Assembly (NCBI GenBank): GCA_025266875.1
Contig: JALLLT010000007.1
Coordinates: forward strand, 1-64,000
Direction: 5' to 3'
Source of the DNA: Fennellomyces sp. T-0311
Taxonomy: Eukaryota > Mucoromycota > Mucoromycetes > Mucorales > Lichtheimiaceae
DNA length: 64,000 nucleotides
Made by a program: the position numbers and the translations under genes. The notes under the pieces are model-generated. The model searched no databases, was not told where the DNA came from, and saw only the letters and a list, made by a program, of their open reading frames with translations. Positions 22,274-33,634 of the stretch are shown piece after piece. Numbering within the stretch: the stretch's first letter is position 1; each line of letters begins with the position of its first letter.

Positions 22274-23810
22274 CTACTTCTTGCAATTCCGCGATAGTCT
22301 TTGTCGAGATAAAGATGATTTTGGCATTGCAGCTGTTGAATTGGCATTGTCCAATGGTTTGAGCGCCCTTTTCTTAACTGACTGCTTTGTGAGTTTCATG
22401 GTCGATGTCACTTTTCTTTTTCTTGCGTTAGTTTCCACAGGGTTCTCTGATTCAGTGCTTTGGGCGTGCTCTGAGTCTGCCATATTATCCTAGAGTATGT
22501 TGCTCCATTAATATTAATCATGCATCCTTTGTACATTCCCTCCAATTCTCAAAATGCCTTATTTCCCCAACTTGCTTCATCGTCTACAATACGCTGTAGA
22601 TCTGCAGCAAGCTCATCGTACGGTATTCCACATATGTTGTTGAGCTCTTCGTGGTCATCTTCATTGCTACTAGATTCGCCGTCATCGACACTGCTGCTCG
22701 TTGAATCCTCACTGTTACTGTCATCATGGTTACTCTCATCGCTGCTCTCCAGGTCACTGCTACTGTCATCATGGCTACTTCCATCGCTACTCTCCAGATC
22801 ACTACCACGGCCATATTCTTTTGATTGTGCACCACTGCCGTCTTGATTGTCAGAAACTAGTAGCCGTAAGTTACCATCTGTGCTTTCGTTCCCACTTCTC
22901 ATCCTGTAGTCCCTACCGTAATCAACACAGTACTGTTGGACGCCTTGCGCTCCGTTATTGCTATCCAGGTCATCACTATTGGATTGGTTAGCATACTCAA
23001 CTTTGTCTTTGACATAAGATGAACCTTGCTGGCGGCTCGTGTTCTGCTTGTTGAGCCTCATATCGATTGCACTCTATAAAATCGTTGGTAATAGTGTTGA
23101 AGCATATACTGCCTTGACACTTTTAGATCTACCAGTTACCTTGATCACTAACCAAGGGATCTCTGGCTCCGGCATGGTTTGTTTTTCTTGTATTACCCTG
23201 CTGAACATTCTGCCAGTGCTTTGATAGAATCAATCGTGCACCCCAGTAACCGATACAGTAGTTCAGCGGAATATAAGAGGCAGCTTCTTGTTCGAGTTTG
23301 ATGAACATGCTGCGGTGGTGAACTTTGACTCGATCTTGTGACCATAAGAGCGTGTTGTCAAGCCCATATGTCGTTTTGAAATAAAGGATAACGCCAGGGT
23401 ATATTTTCTTTACATGCTCCAAGGGCCGGCAAGTTCATATGTTGTCTATGATCTTTGATCAATTGTGCAAATATGGGCCAAGAGAATTTCACATTACGCT
23501 CCTTTAATTGGTTTGCCCCATCGACTACATGTTTCTTTGCATGTTTGATATACGGTGTGTCATCCAAGGACACAGCTGCTGCGGAGCTACTGCTGCGCGT
23601 AGCCGACTCGTTCCGTTCAAGAAGATCGAGTAACCTGGTATTGACTGCGGTTTGATCTTCGACTGCAGTTTTCAATGCATCAATCTCGTTGCGGATCCAC
23701 TGCATTTGTTCTTCTTGCGTTCGCTGAATCTTCATAATAGAAGAACTTCTGAAAATTGGCTTGATTTGCCTTTCTTTGTCATAATGTAGCTTGGTGAAAG
23801 AGATGTACAA
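22274..23810 (-). pseudogene. Second CACTA-encoded gene (coiled-coil/acidic protein), structure unclear
   Basis: From an ATG near 23733 the product reads as a coiled-coil N-terminus (TQEEQMQWIRNEIDALK). A conserved-looking middle follows (RNVKFSWPIFAQLIKDH, then in another frame YGLDNTLLWSQDR). After a probable intron comes a Ser/Asp/Glu-rich part (22549-23061) and a basic Lys/Arg tail (22274-22483). The order suggests the accessory DNA-binding protein that CACTA elements carry beside the transposase. One change of frame near 23425 is not explained by a splice site I can see. The splice joining the acidic part also does not keep frame. I therefore list it as probably broken. Confidence 0.4.
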
Positions 23811-23853
23811 GAAGCTAACAAAAATTCAAAGTCAATTTTATATGGGTGGTTGG

Positions 23854-26712
23854 CTAGTAATCTAACTGTGTGATTTTGCCTAAATTCTTCTTTTGCAAAA
23901 GCTTTTTCTCTGACCAAACAAGGTACCGACGCTTCGAAGTTGCTGTAAATATACCTACAATGGAGCATATGTCACCTGTAGAGATGATACACAAACGCGA
24001 GTCGCAATTGGTCTGGAGGTATGGCTGACCATTCTTATCCAACGAAACATCCCAGGCTTTCACAAGTGCTAGTAGCTTTGTGCGTTGTTGCTGTGTGTGG
24101 CGAAAATAAAAAACCACTTCACCGAAATAGACCTTGGGCTTGCGTTTGATCTTTCTAGTCTTGCTGACATCAACATCGATTATCATCTTAACCAAAAAGT
24201 CATCCCGGCGGGAAGCTTCTCGTTGTCGATAAGAGCTTCCAATAATCTCCTGTTCGCTCATCCAGAGACGAGAACCACCTTCAATGGTTGGATTTATCTG
24301 GTTTATCTTCTTGATATGGATACACCAAAACGCTCGAAGTAAACGCGTGAGGTCGAAGTCTTTGTAATTCTCAACGTTGGCTGTCCACAGCGGTCCCCAT
24401 ATCTCAGCCGCGCTGGCTCTTGTTGATGCTGTCAATACCTTTTTTTCGTTTAAAGTCGGTGTATCGTATGTAGCACGTTCAATCCTATCTGCATATCGTT
24501 GAGCCGCCAACCGCACCATTACGTTTCCAGCATTAACACCTGGCGCCGATGGTGAGATCACCTTATGTTTAATCTCACCAATGGAACGTTCCATAGAAAA
24601 TGTTGTATAAAACCGAGGAGGACCCATAGCTTTGATCATTTCATCCAGGTGTATCAGATAATGCTGTGAGATGGTGAAGACTGACGCCTTGATTTTCTTC
24701 TGTTGAACACTGGTTTGAAGAAACGTCAGTCACTTCCATACGTTCATAACCAGCCGTCGGATATCCTGATCCGTGATCACTCGTTGAAAAGCAATATTGT
24801 ACACCTGGCTAAGTGCAAAAACAGCCTCCTTCGCGTCATTATCAGTGATATGCTCCAGAACGACAGTCGGCACAACATAACGCACAAAGTCAATCCAGTC
24901 GATCGACTTTAGAGAGCCAGGCTGGCGTGACAAGTCAATGATGCATGAGCTGAAAGATGAAGGGATAGTTGACGCTGATAGGGCCATCGCGTTACCGATT
25001 TCCCGTCTGATAGATGGTTTGAGAAAGAGTGGATTACCAGCTGCACCATACTTTTCGCCGCAGACCAACTTCCAGAATTGTCTGCCAACGCACGGCCCCA
25101 TCAGATGCATGAAGTCGAGGCCAAAAAAGCTTGCACCTTTGAAACTCTTTAACTTGGTGAATGGTGTCCTTCCGATAATACCTTTGCCGTTTTTTCCATT
25201 CTTAACCGACCGCAGAGTTCTAGGTTTTGGCTTTGGATATCTCCTGGGTACAAAGTACATGCCCCTACGTTTTCCTCCTTCTTTCTCAATGGAGCTACCT
25301 CGTATCTCACACAACCGACACCCATACTTGGAGGTATGACCTGCATGACGCATGACCTTGGAAGCAGCTGGTATATCTCCTGTGGCTAACAACAAATGTG
25401 CATGAGCGTGATACATATTGTTGTCGTCTGCTTTCACTTGTATCCCTGTGGATTGCAAAAGTTCAAGATCGTCCATCATCGGTCTCAGGAAGCTGAAGAT
25501 ATCTTTTGGTGCACGCGGCCCAGGAATGACACATACTTGTATCATGCTCTTGTTTTCATAGCGTATGGACGGTGGGAGATTAAGTATTACCAAGTGAACG
25601 ATCGTAAACTGCTTGCCCTGGATCGAAAATCCATCTGTGTACAATGCCAGTGCAATATCCAACTCTTCGACGAAGTTGCCCTCGCTTTCTAGTGCCGTAT
25701 AGACATCTCCGTCAAAAATATCGGTGTACACCCCGGCTTTTCGATTTGGCAAGGTTGATCGGTACAATAAATCGTCACGAATAGCTGCATTACGAACAAA
25801 TGATGCTAATTGAGCTGACAACGGTAGCTGAAGCATAGTTACCTGTGATTTTAAAGTTCCGTCACGCGTACGTTTCTTTGAAAAACGTGGTCTCTTGCAA
25901 TGTGTGCACTGAGTCAACTCGTCGTATTGTTGGTACATCATGCAGCCTCTGCTACAGACATCATACCGCACCGGCTTCACCGGGTACTCTTTTTGCAAAA
26001 GATTCTTGGTTCGGAAGTGGCTTAAAAGTGGTTGGCTCGTTCCGTCAACATATTCGTTGAATACTTTTGTCATGCTATCGTAGAAGGCTCTTGGAACTTT
26101 GTGCTTGATCGATAGCTTGAATAATCGTTTACTGGTTATATCCACCTTATCTTCGCCTCGGGCTTCGTCATCACTATATTCAAATGTACGTATCGGTATT
26201 GCTGCTGTATCCTGGTTTCGATTCACAGCACTGTTGATTGTACTGGAACCCATATCATCATCAAGTGGATTGCCATAATCAAAATCAACATTATCATCGT
26301 ATGTCGGATCTGGTCCATCACTGGCCCTTGGCCCTTCCATCCTACCGAGTATGTTTAGTAAGTACACTTTAAGTGAAACCACAATCATACATACTCAGTA
26401 GCATTCGTCGCCCCTTGTGTAGATCTTGTGTCCTCATTGCTTTCAGTGGAACTAACCTATGTTAATTCCAAATTCAACCGAACCAAGCTAATCATACCTG
26501 TCGGCACTACTCAGAACTGTTGAGCTTTGTTTCAGGCGCTTTCGCGCGCGTTCAATTGCCATTCGGCGATCCTGCTTTTCTTTTTCACTAGCTGCGATGC
26601 ATTGGGTCGCGTGTACTGAGCGCGTAACGTCGCGTTTTTTGAATACGCCGCCACAACGGATGCAGTGAAACTTGGTGCGAGGAAGGCTAGTAATCAATTC
26701 GAACTCTGTCAT
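23854..26712 (-). CDS. TNP2-type CACTA transposase, open over four exons
   Basis: Exons: 26712-26498, 26451-26395, 26341-24742 and 24699-23854, joining in frame to 905 aa. Introns are 46, 53 and 42 bp. Exon 1 encodes a C2HC zinc finger (CIRCGGVFKKRDVTRSVHATQC as a pattern C-x2-C...H-x4-C). The core is Transposase_21/TNP2, with a Cys-rich segment (CSRGCMMY...CTHCKR), the catalytic-region Asp in ALYTDGFS, TGDIPAASKVMRHAGH and CRLCEIRG, and FGLDFMHLMG. Exon 4 has GPPRFYTTFSMERSIGEIK, the usual end of the family's catalytic region. TNP2 cuts and rejoins element ends. No stop or frameshift is visible, so this element could be competent if its ends are. Confidence 0.8.
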
Positions 26713-26851
26713 TACAAACTGAATGGAATCGTTTTAGATAAATTGGCAGGTGGTAGGTTGACGAAAAACTTACAAAAAGAATGCCAAGCAGTTCAAACTA
26801 TCTCATGAAATGGTTGGCAAAGAATTAAGATGCAGGAACGGGTGGCAGTAA

Positions 26852-27381
26852 TGTAGTGTCGGATCCAGTAAAGTGACAGCAGCAGGACCTGTATAGAGAA
26901 GCCCTGCCATGTGAGCAAAGAACAAAATATAATACTTCGCAAAAACAAAAGTCTACCTGTATAATTATCTGGAAAAAGCCAATACGCAAGTGCAGTATTG
27001 GAATGGAATTGAATCACACTTGCGGTGCGAGGATACAATTAGAAAAGAAATGAAAGTACCCCTCAACGGAGCACTGGAACAATTACAAATCACTAATAAA
27101 ACCAATCACTATGAATACACTAGAATTTACAACAATCAAAAGCACACTCACGGCAGAGCTCTCTCCTATCCTCCTCTGGGAAGAAAAGCCTTGTTGTTTA
27201 TTCATCTGATCAAGTTTTGCTTTTTAAAGCACACAGTGTTGTACAATTTGAAGGTCATATTAGGAAACTAGTGCAGTAATTAATCGTTAGGGAATACTTG
27301 TGCGGATTCGCCATAAGAGTTTGGTTCAGTATGCTTCAGTCACCCTTGATTTTTACTATAACCTTTAACCCCGCACCAACA
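26852..27381. mobile_element. Solo LTR, copy 2 (530 bp), inside the CACTA element
   Basis: Same length as copy 1 at 5458-5987 and nearly identical. The differences I see are A/G and T/C near the 3' end. It begins TGT, ends ACA and is flanked by the 4-bp direct repeat GTAA (26848-26851, 27382-27385). It lies upstream of the transposase start, between the gene and the right CACTA end, so it inserted after the CACTA element. Confidence 0.85.
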
Positions 27382-27643
27382 GTAAGAAATAAAAGAAAAT
27401 GTGCTGCGGAGTAAAAAGCCTATAACTTTGGCACCTGCAGTGATCTTCCGTGATTTGCAGTTCCCCAGAAATAAAACCTTTGCAGGATATACTTTTATGC
27501 AGTATAACTATATAGAGGGCGTATATTAAACGATACAGACTACGAGAATCCGTTTATGTTAAAAGAGGAAACGAGGGGATTTCCAGTGAAAAGGGACATT
27601 TTGTGGATATCCAGTGATATGCAGTGGCAAATTTTCCGTAGTG

Positions 27644-28325
27644 ATTATAGACAACGGGTTACTTTAATTTTCCGATCTACAACCACATCCCTGTCTTGAC
27701 ATGCGTTCATCGTAATAACCTTGCCTATCTTAGTGAAACCCACATAACCCTGGTTACCACAGCGGTTCATGTGCCTTACAACCATGTCAATGATCCAACC
27801 CGTCGAGAATAAGCTTTTATTATTTAAAGTGATGATTCAACATACGAAATAAATCAGTCATTACTTGAGTCTCGTCACTTACCGGCCTTTTACTATTGTT
27901 GAATATCACAATTATGTATGCACCTAGCTTAGCTTCTAAGCTAAAGGTTATAACATATAGTCTCCGTAAGCTCATATTGTATGCTATATTGTATACAATA
28001 GATAATGCTACTTTCACGACTTCGGTTTGCTTTCATAACGCGCAATACACGCAAATATTTGTGGCGTACGTAATATACAGGTGCATTTGATAATAGAATG
28101 TAGCTAATGGCATATCGGGAAACTTTTCAGCCGAAGTTTCTGTCAGTTCTTCCTTGATCACCAAAGCTTTGTATTACGTAGGCGCTCTCCGTATATTTTG
28201 ACATACGGTATACATGTTGCGAAAAGGAAAAGGATAATTAAAGCAGACAAAGTGCTACAAAGCAGTGTGTATAATAGTATATAGGGTAGTATCGTTTCAT
28301 GATATAGCTTTAATGACCATGCCCA
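27644..28325. other. Intergenic DNA, no gene seen
   Basis: AT-rich. Short ORFs near 27820-28090 overlap on both strands and have no recognisable domain. Confidence 0.4.
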
Positions 28326-28612
28326 ACCACCACCAAGACTGGCCTATACGGATGTTGCAACTAACGTAAAGATCATTGCTACTAAATTTCATAGGAAGCT
28401 TGAAGTTGCGATTACTACATTACTTGCTATTAGTATCCGTTATCGTGATCGTACCATCTTTCATTTTTATATATACATGATGCTGCAATTGCGAGACATG
28501 CCTCAACCAGATAATTTGTGCTAATTACCATAGTAGGCATTGCTCCACACAATGGGGACGTGCTTGCTGTATACGGAATATGGTGATGCCAAAAGAGGAA
28601 CCAAACGGCATA
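28326..28612 (-). pseudogene. Relic of a fourth MFS paralog (last exons)
   Basis: On the minus strand, 28545-28470 reads TMVISTNYLVEACLAIAAS. This matches exon 10 of MFS B (TVIISTNFLVESYLQNAAS). 28425-28326 reads NLVAMIFTLVATSV and a Gly-rich GGGW end, matching exon 11 (NLVSTIFTLVGAAA...GDGW). In-frame TGA and TAG are present, and the end of exon 9 is recognisable but eroded. The 3' flank (28215-28260) also matches the flanks of MFS A and B. The 5' part of the gene is gone. A TA-type MITE starts about 50 bp upstream. Confidence 0.7.
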
Positions 28613-28662
28613 GGAAATTTGTTACAACGTAACATGCTTTCAACATGAACATATATATAATA

Positions 28663-28891
28663 GGGGTGTTTAGTGAATCTCCATAGGATCATAAACATAA
28701 AAAAAAAGCTGAGTTAGATATTTAATTATTTTTAGCTCAAAAGATTTTTATGCCTTCCAAAAGGTACCTAACAATTGTAACATAAACTATGTACAAATTT
28801 ATCAAAGAAAATTTAATTGTCATGCAGTTGTGTTCATAGGAAATAAAAAATTTTTATGTGTATGGCGCTCTGAACGTTCACTGAACTCCCC
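28663..28891. mobile_element. TA-flanked MITE, copy 1 (229 bp)
   Basis: Ends GGGGTGTTTAGTGAA and TTCACTGAACTCCCC are imperfect inverted repeats flanked by TA on both sides (28661-28662, 28892-28893). A related copy is at 62942-63157. It has no coding capacity. Confidence 0.6.
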
Positions 28892-29307
28892 TATTATGGA
28901 AATCATCCCAATATTTTTTCCTAAACAATTTATGTAATAAATAATGGTACAAACGTAGAAGTCGGAATGGTAGAAAAGATCACATTACATTCCCTCAACC
29001 TTTTTCTCAGCTGAAAAACTACTTGTTTCTCTTCAACACTTTTTCGGGTTGGAAGCAAACTGACTCAAAGGTAATATTCATCAAGCCATAAGAAGTCTAC
29101 ATCACCTAGTAACTAAGCGGGAGTAACCTGGATATTAAAAGCGGGTGATCTGATGTTGCATAATATGCTGCTGGACAAAATCGTTCATCACTGGACCCAT
29201 GTTAAATGAATATAGCTACGTTAAGTGACGAAGTCATGTCACCGTTATTGCTGCGTATGCAACCATAGGTAGCTCAAACGTTATATACCTATTCGAAGTT
29301 GCTAGAT
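28892..29307. other. Intergenic DNA, no gene seen
   Basis: AT-rich sequence without a recognisable gene or repeat. Confidence 0.4.
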
Positions 29308-29445
29308 CTGCTCCTATAGGCATATGATCTCTTCCTCGCGGTACGGAAGGATGGTGATAATACAACGAAAGATAAAATAGAGCCACCGTGCCTGAAAAAA
29401 AAACCCTAGGATAGATATAAAAAAAAGGCAGGTTGGCGTAGGGCG
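29308..29445 (-). mobile_element. LINE 3'-end fragment (minus strand)
   Basis: The block gatctgctcctataggcat followed by a CGCGGTACGGAAGG-type segment and a CTGAAAAAAA...CCCTAGG block matches the 3' ends of the LINE relics at 36360-36740 and 56600-57200. Only non-coding 3' sequence is kept. Confidence 0.5.
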
Positions 29446-29920
29446 GAAATAGTTAGCTATTCGTTCACGAGTCTTCTTGGTTATAAAATCTCCTCCGTGT
29501 TTGGGAGGGTCTGGGGTTTATGCACCCATAGGTAATTACTTAAGGCAAAGTAAGCGAGATTTTAACTTTTGTGCATGACCCTTTCTTTCTCATGTGGTAA
29601 TGGGGCGGATTTATACAATACTATAGTAATAATGGCATCTAAGACAAATGTAGATCATAAGAGAAGCTTGATACCCAATGTAACATGGAGTTGACGTAGA
29701 TGAACGAATAGGGGGGTATAGTATAGTGGTATACGAATCTAGCTTTCTCGTGACCACCATGGCTTGGCATTACGCAAATGTTCGCCATAGATGATCATGA
29801 ACGGTATAAACGTTGAAAAAAAGAATACGCTCATCAAGGCAGAAAGAGTACTATGGTCCAATGTATATATGAGTATATGGAGTCATGTACCAATCTAGCT
29901 CATATATCAAACTTCACTTA
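29446..29920. other. 3' flank of MFS B
   Basis: No gene seen. The last 100 bp resemble the 3' flanks of the other MFS copies. Confidence 0.4.
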
Positions 29921-31845
29921 CTATACCCAGCCATCTCCTAGCCCAGCTCTTGCAGCTGCTCCAACCAAAGTGAAGATCGTTGACACCAAATTTCGCGTGC
30001 AGCTTACAATTGCAGTCACTAAAAGTACGATTAGTATTACTAGGATACAGGTGACTTATAGATCTATACTTACGTGATGCTGCATTCTGGAGATATGACT
30101 CCACAAGGAAATTAGTACTAATTATTACGGTGAACATAGTTCCAGTCGACACTAATGGGCGTGAACAATGTGTTTTAGCCCATACAACACATGATCGTAT
30201 ATACAATACTTACTGATTAAGTAGCCCACCAAAGGAGTAAACCAATGAAGTCGTGCATATAGAAACCATCCGTACATGAGGTTACCGGCAACAATTAATG
30301 GTAAACCAAAAAAGATTGGGGGCAAACGTTTCTCCAGTTTCACTACACCGCCCTCCGACTTTGAACGAAGATAGATATAGTACTTATCTGTTACGAACCC
30401 TCCAATGAGTGAACCTAAGGAGTTTCCTATACCACCTGTCATATATAGCAGTCCCAAAGAGCCTTGGTCGAAACTATAAACCTCTGAGTACGTAGGGGAA
30501 AGCTCCGATACTAGAAAGAAAAACCATCCAAAGGAGACAGACATTGGTATAGACATCAATAAAACATCTGGACGTAGTAGTAGTAGGAATCCACTGAACT
30601 GTTGTAAAATTTATATCAGCTCCCTTTTGGTTCGAAGATCTGTTAATTCATACCGGGTCAAACTTTAAATCGGCAATTCGCTCTGTCAAAGTCTTTGCTT
30701 TTTCTTCCTGTTCATAACTCGGGCGATACAAAGTCTCGCGCATGATGAATACATCAGCAGCAAAGATTACGCCACCGATCATTGTAGAAATGTAAAAGAT
30801 CCAACGCCAGCCTAGGTACTGTCCAACATATCCGCCAATAAGAGGCGCGAATGTAGGACCAAGGATAGTACTGCATATGTATATCACTGAGATTAATACC
30901 AAGGTATGACCCACATCTGTGCATCTATAACATGTACCCTAAGACGAATAAGCTCATAGCTCTTCCTCGCTGATGAAGTTTGAACATATCAGCTACTGAA
31001 CCGCCACCAACGGTGAGACCTAATATGGTACTAATGAGATTAACCAGTGCAAAACAAATATTCAATTAGCATACCTGCTGAAGCAGATGCCCCTTGTATA
31101 ATCCTGAACACGAAAAAAAGTGTAAGGTTGCGCGCAACACCACAAATAACGGTTGCCACGGTGAACAGTCCCATACTCATAATATATACAGGTCTAGCAC
31201 AGCACATGAGTGAGGAAAGCTAATTTAGATCCAGAACTAATCAAGGATTAACCTCCGCCCTATTCTTTCGCTAAAAGGAGCCCAAAATAGTGGCTACGAA
31301 AGAAACATTAGAGTCTCATTTGCATAATGCTGTACACCACATGAATATAGGCTTACCATGATTGCCATAGCCAATATGTAAAGTGCAATAGTAGCATTCA
31401 TTACCTAGAATACGGTAAGTTAAAGTGTTTTGCGGTAACAGTGGTATAAAAAATACGGTAAGATCAGTGTCGAAATACTCCATTAACTGATGAACTGACG
31501 GCATCTTCGATTTAAGCAGCAGGTTAACTACTATTGACCAGTCTGCAATTAACAAGAGTTTTTATAGCACATACATATATCGATGACGAGAAATATCCAG
31601 TGAATGCATTGATAAACACTATTGAAAAATTCCCCCATTTCTTAACGTTTGACCAGTTCTATTTAAACAATGATAAGAAACATGGCAAGTTGCCATATAC
31701 TACAGCTTCTACTTACTTGAGGGTTTTGTGGATCTGCATCTAAACTTTCCTTGCTTAATCCTTGGTGTGAATTTCCTTGCTCTACTTCTCTGTTTATTGC
31801 TTCAGATTTAGGATCGCTCGAGTTGACAGTACTTTGATCGTCCAT
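29921..31845 (-). CDS. MFS transporter B (DHA1-like), 11 exons
   Basis: Exons: 31845-31717, 31658-31575, 31504-31457, 31404-31357, 31293-31253, 31193-31075, 31019-30938, 30870-30654, 30598-30214, 30151-30074 and 30018-29921. They join in frame to 442 aa. Motifs include PLFWAPFSERIGRR, LTVGGGSVADMFKLHQRGRA, YLGWRWIFYISTMIGG and SPTYSEVYSFDQGSLGLLY. The N-terminal 43 residues are hydrophilic. The 12 hydrophobic segments expected of MFS carriers are spread over exons 2-11. All donors are GT. It is closest to MFS A and C in the window. Function is inferred as a proton-coupled efflux carrier of unknown substrate. Confidence 0.85.
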
Positions 31846-33634
31846 GATGTCTTTTAAAAAAAAACCTAATCACCGCATTTTTATAAGCAGCAGCATCGGA
31901 CCACAATATGCTATTTTGAAACTTTCGTGTAACAATGGAGAATAAAGGCCCGGTGCCGATGCACTGATTATAAATCTATAGAGGTCGCAACCCGAGATAC
32001 CACGTTATCATGCATCCAATGGAGAATAGTATGTCCTTCATAGTCACGATGCTGCGTATTTGTTTACATCGGGTTTACTTTTACGCTCAGTGTCCTAAAC
32101 TTCGGTAATTCTAGGAATTAGTGCTGCACCCGCGTATCTATTCATTGGTTTCGTACTGTGTTTCTACGGCAAATTCAACGGTAAAAATCGTATAACAGTA
32201 CTAATGGTATAAATATTTTCAAACGATTATTGCCGTGAAGTGGAGCATATAGCGCCACTTTATAGAAATATTGCCCGATCTATGCTATCTTATAAATCAA
32301 AGGCAGAATTTGATATGTACCCAGTAAGCAATACTTGTAAATATAAAAAGGATATTCCTGTACATAGCTATGTAAGCAATTACTCAGCATATTGATGTAC
32401 GGAGTGACAGATTATAGTATTACATCATAAGGTAGCTCCAAACGAATCGTATCTCGAGATTGCGTTACAGAGGAGCACTTGACTTTTTTTAGATTATGCT
32501 TCATATTTTTTGTCTTTATTGTAGAAATCAGCCAAAAATTGGCAACTAGCCTTGACATATTTGCATAAGACGAGTTCCGTATGATAGCATGAACTATGTT
32601 GAATGCTTGTTCATAAACGATTTCTACTTTCTGTACGAACTTGCTGCCTTTTATAGATGTTCGAAATAGGAGTATCAGCTCCCAATACTGGTAATACTAC
32701 GTTACTAATTCTGACGATGCTGACAACCTACGTGTGTTCAGGATGATAGAAAATGTTGACATGTGCGGTATTTCAGCATGCGTACTATCTCTACAGATAC
32801 AGTGTGGGTATTTTCAACTTCCACAGTGGGTCTTGGTCCTAGGTCTGTGCCAATTTCGCTGAGTTTCAGACCCATGCTTAAATTCGGTTCCTGAAGAAAA
32901 ATTTGAAAATCACCTAATAAAAAGTGAAGGAAAAGGCTTTTTTGCATACTATATGGGTATAATCTTTATCAGTGTCTGTATAGTATAGCAATATACTCTC
33001 TTGAATAAGATGTTATGACAAAATGTGAATAATCTGCGAAGCTGCTATACATGATGGGACATTACACGATACCTTCATTAACATACCATACCAAATAAGA
33101 CACAATATGTTCACCACTCTATTATCATACGACTTAAATACCAGGTATAAATTCTATTTCTTCAGCAATAGTGTCACCACTGCCATACAATGTATATATG
33201 GGTAGTGGCTGTAAGCACAATTATACTGTAGACTGGTACATACTCTCACACGCATTGCAAACCGCTTGATTCATCTGTCAGAGCACCTACCTTTTCCCGT
33301 AGTATTTAGATGCAAAAAGAAAAAAGATGATACATGTGATATTGAACCGTATGGCTATTTTGTATTATATATACTGGCCGTGGATATACTTGGTGCACAT
33401 GAGTGTTTAAGTAGGGAAGGAAGCAATACCTAGGTATGTACTGTGTCTTGAACTACACAAGATCAACGTTACTATTTTGCTCCTCCAATACATAGTACGA
33501 AGTGTACAGGAATAATTCGCACAAGTTTGTTAATGATTTATTCTATTTGGATTTCTAATTCTAATACTGCTTTTACATAACACTACTATTGGTCTTCAAA
33601 AAAGTATACATGATACCACGGACTAGTCCTTGTG
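31846..33634. other. Long AT-rich intergenic region
   Basis: It holds the promoter side of MFS B and the 3' side of the Crypton. Small ORFs (for example 32738-32947 minus) show no domain. The Crypton's left terminus should lie in the right part of this region, but I could not define it. Confidence 0.4.

Larger units (their letters stand above)
22003..27643 (-). mobile_element. CACTA/EnSpm DNA transposon (about 5.6 kb)
   Basis: The left end CACTACGGGAAAATTTG (22003) and the right end CAAATTTTCCGTAGTG (to 27643) are inverted repeats beginning CACTA. Subterminal repeats of the GCAGTGGCATGCAGTG type lie just inside both ends (22040-22140 and 27420-27640). The interior holds a TNP2-type transposase gene and a second gene, both on the minus strand. 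The flanking triplets (CTC at 22000-22002, ATT at 27644-27646) do not match, so one flank was probably rearranged or deleted after insertion. A solo LTR sits within it at 26852-27381. Confidence 0.8.
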
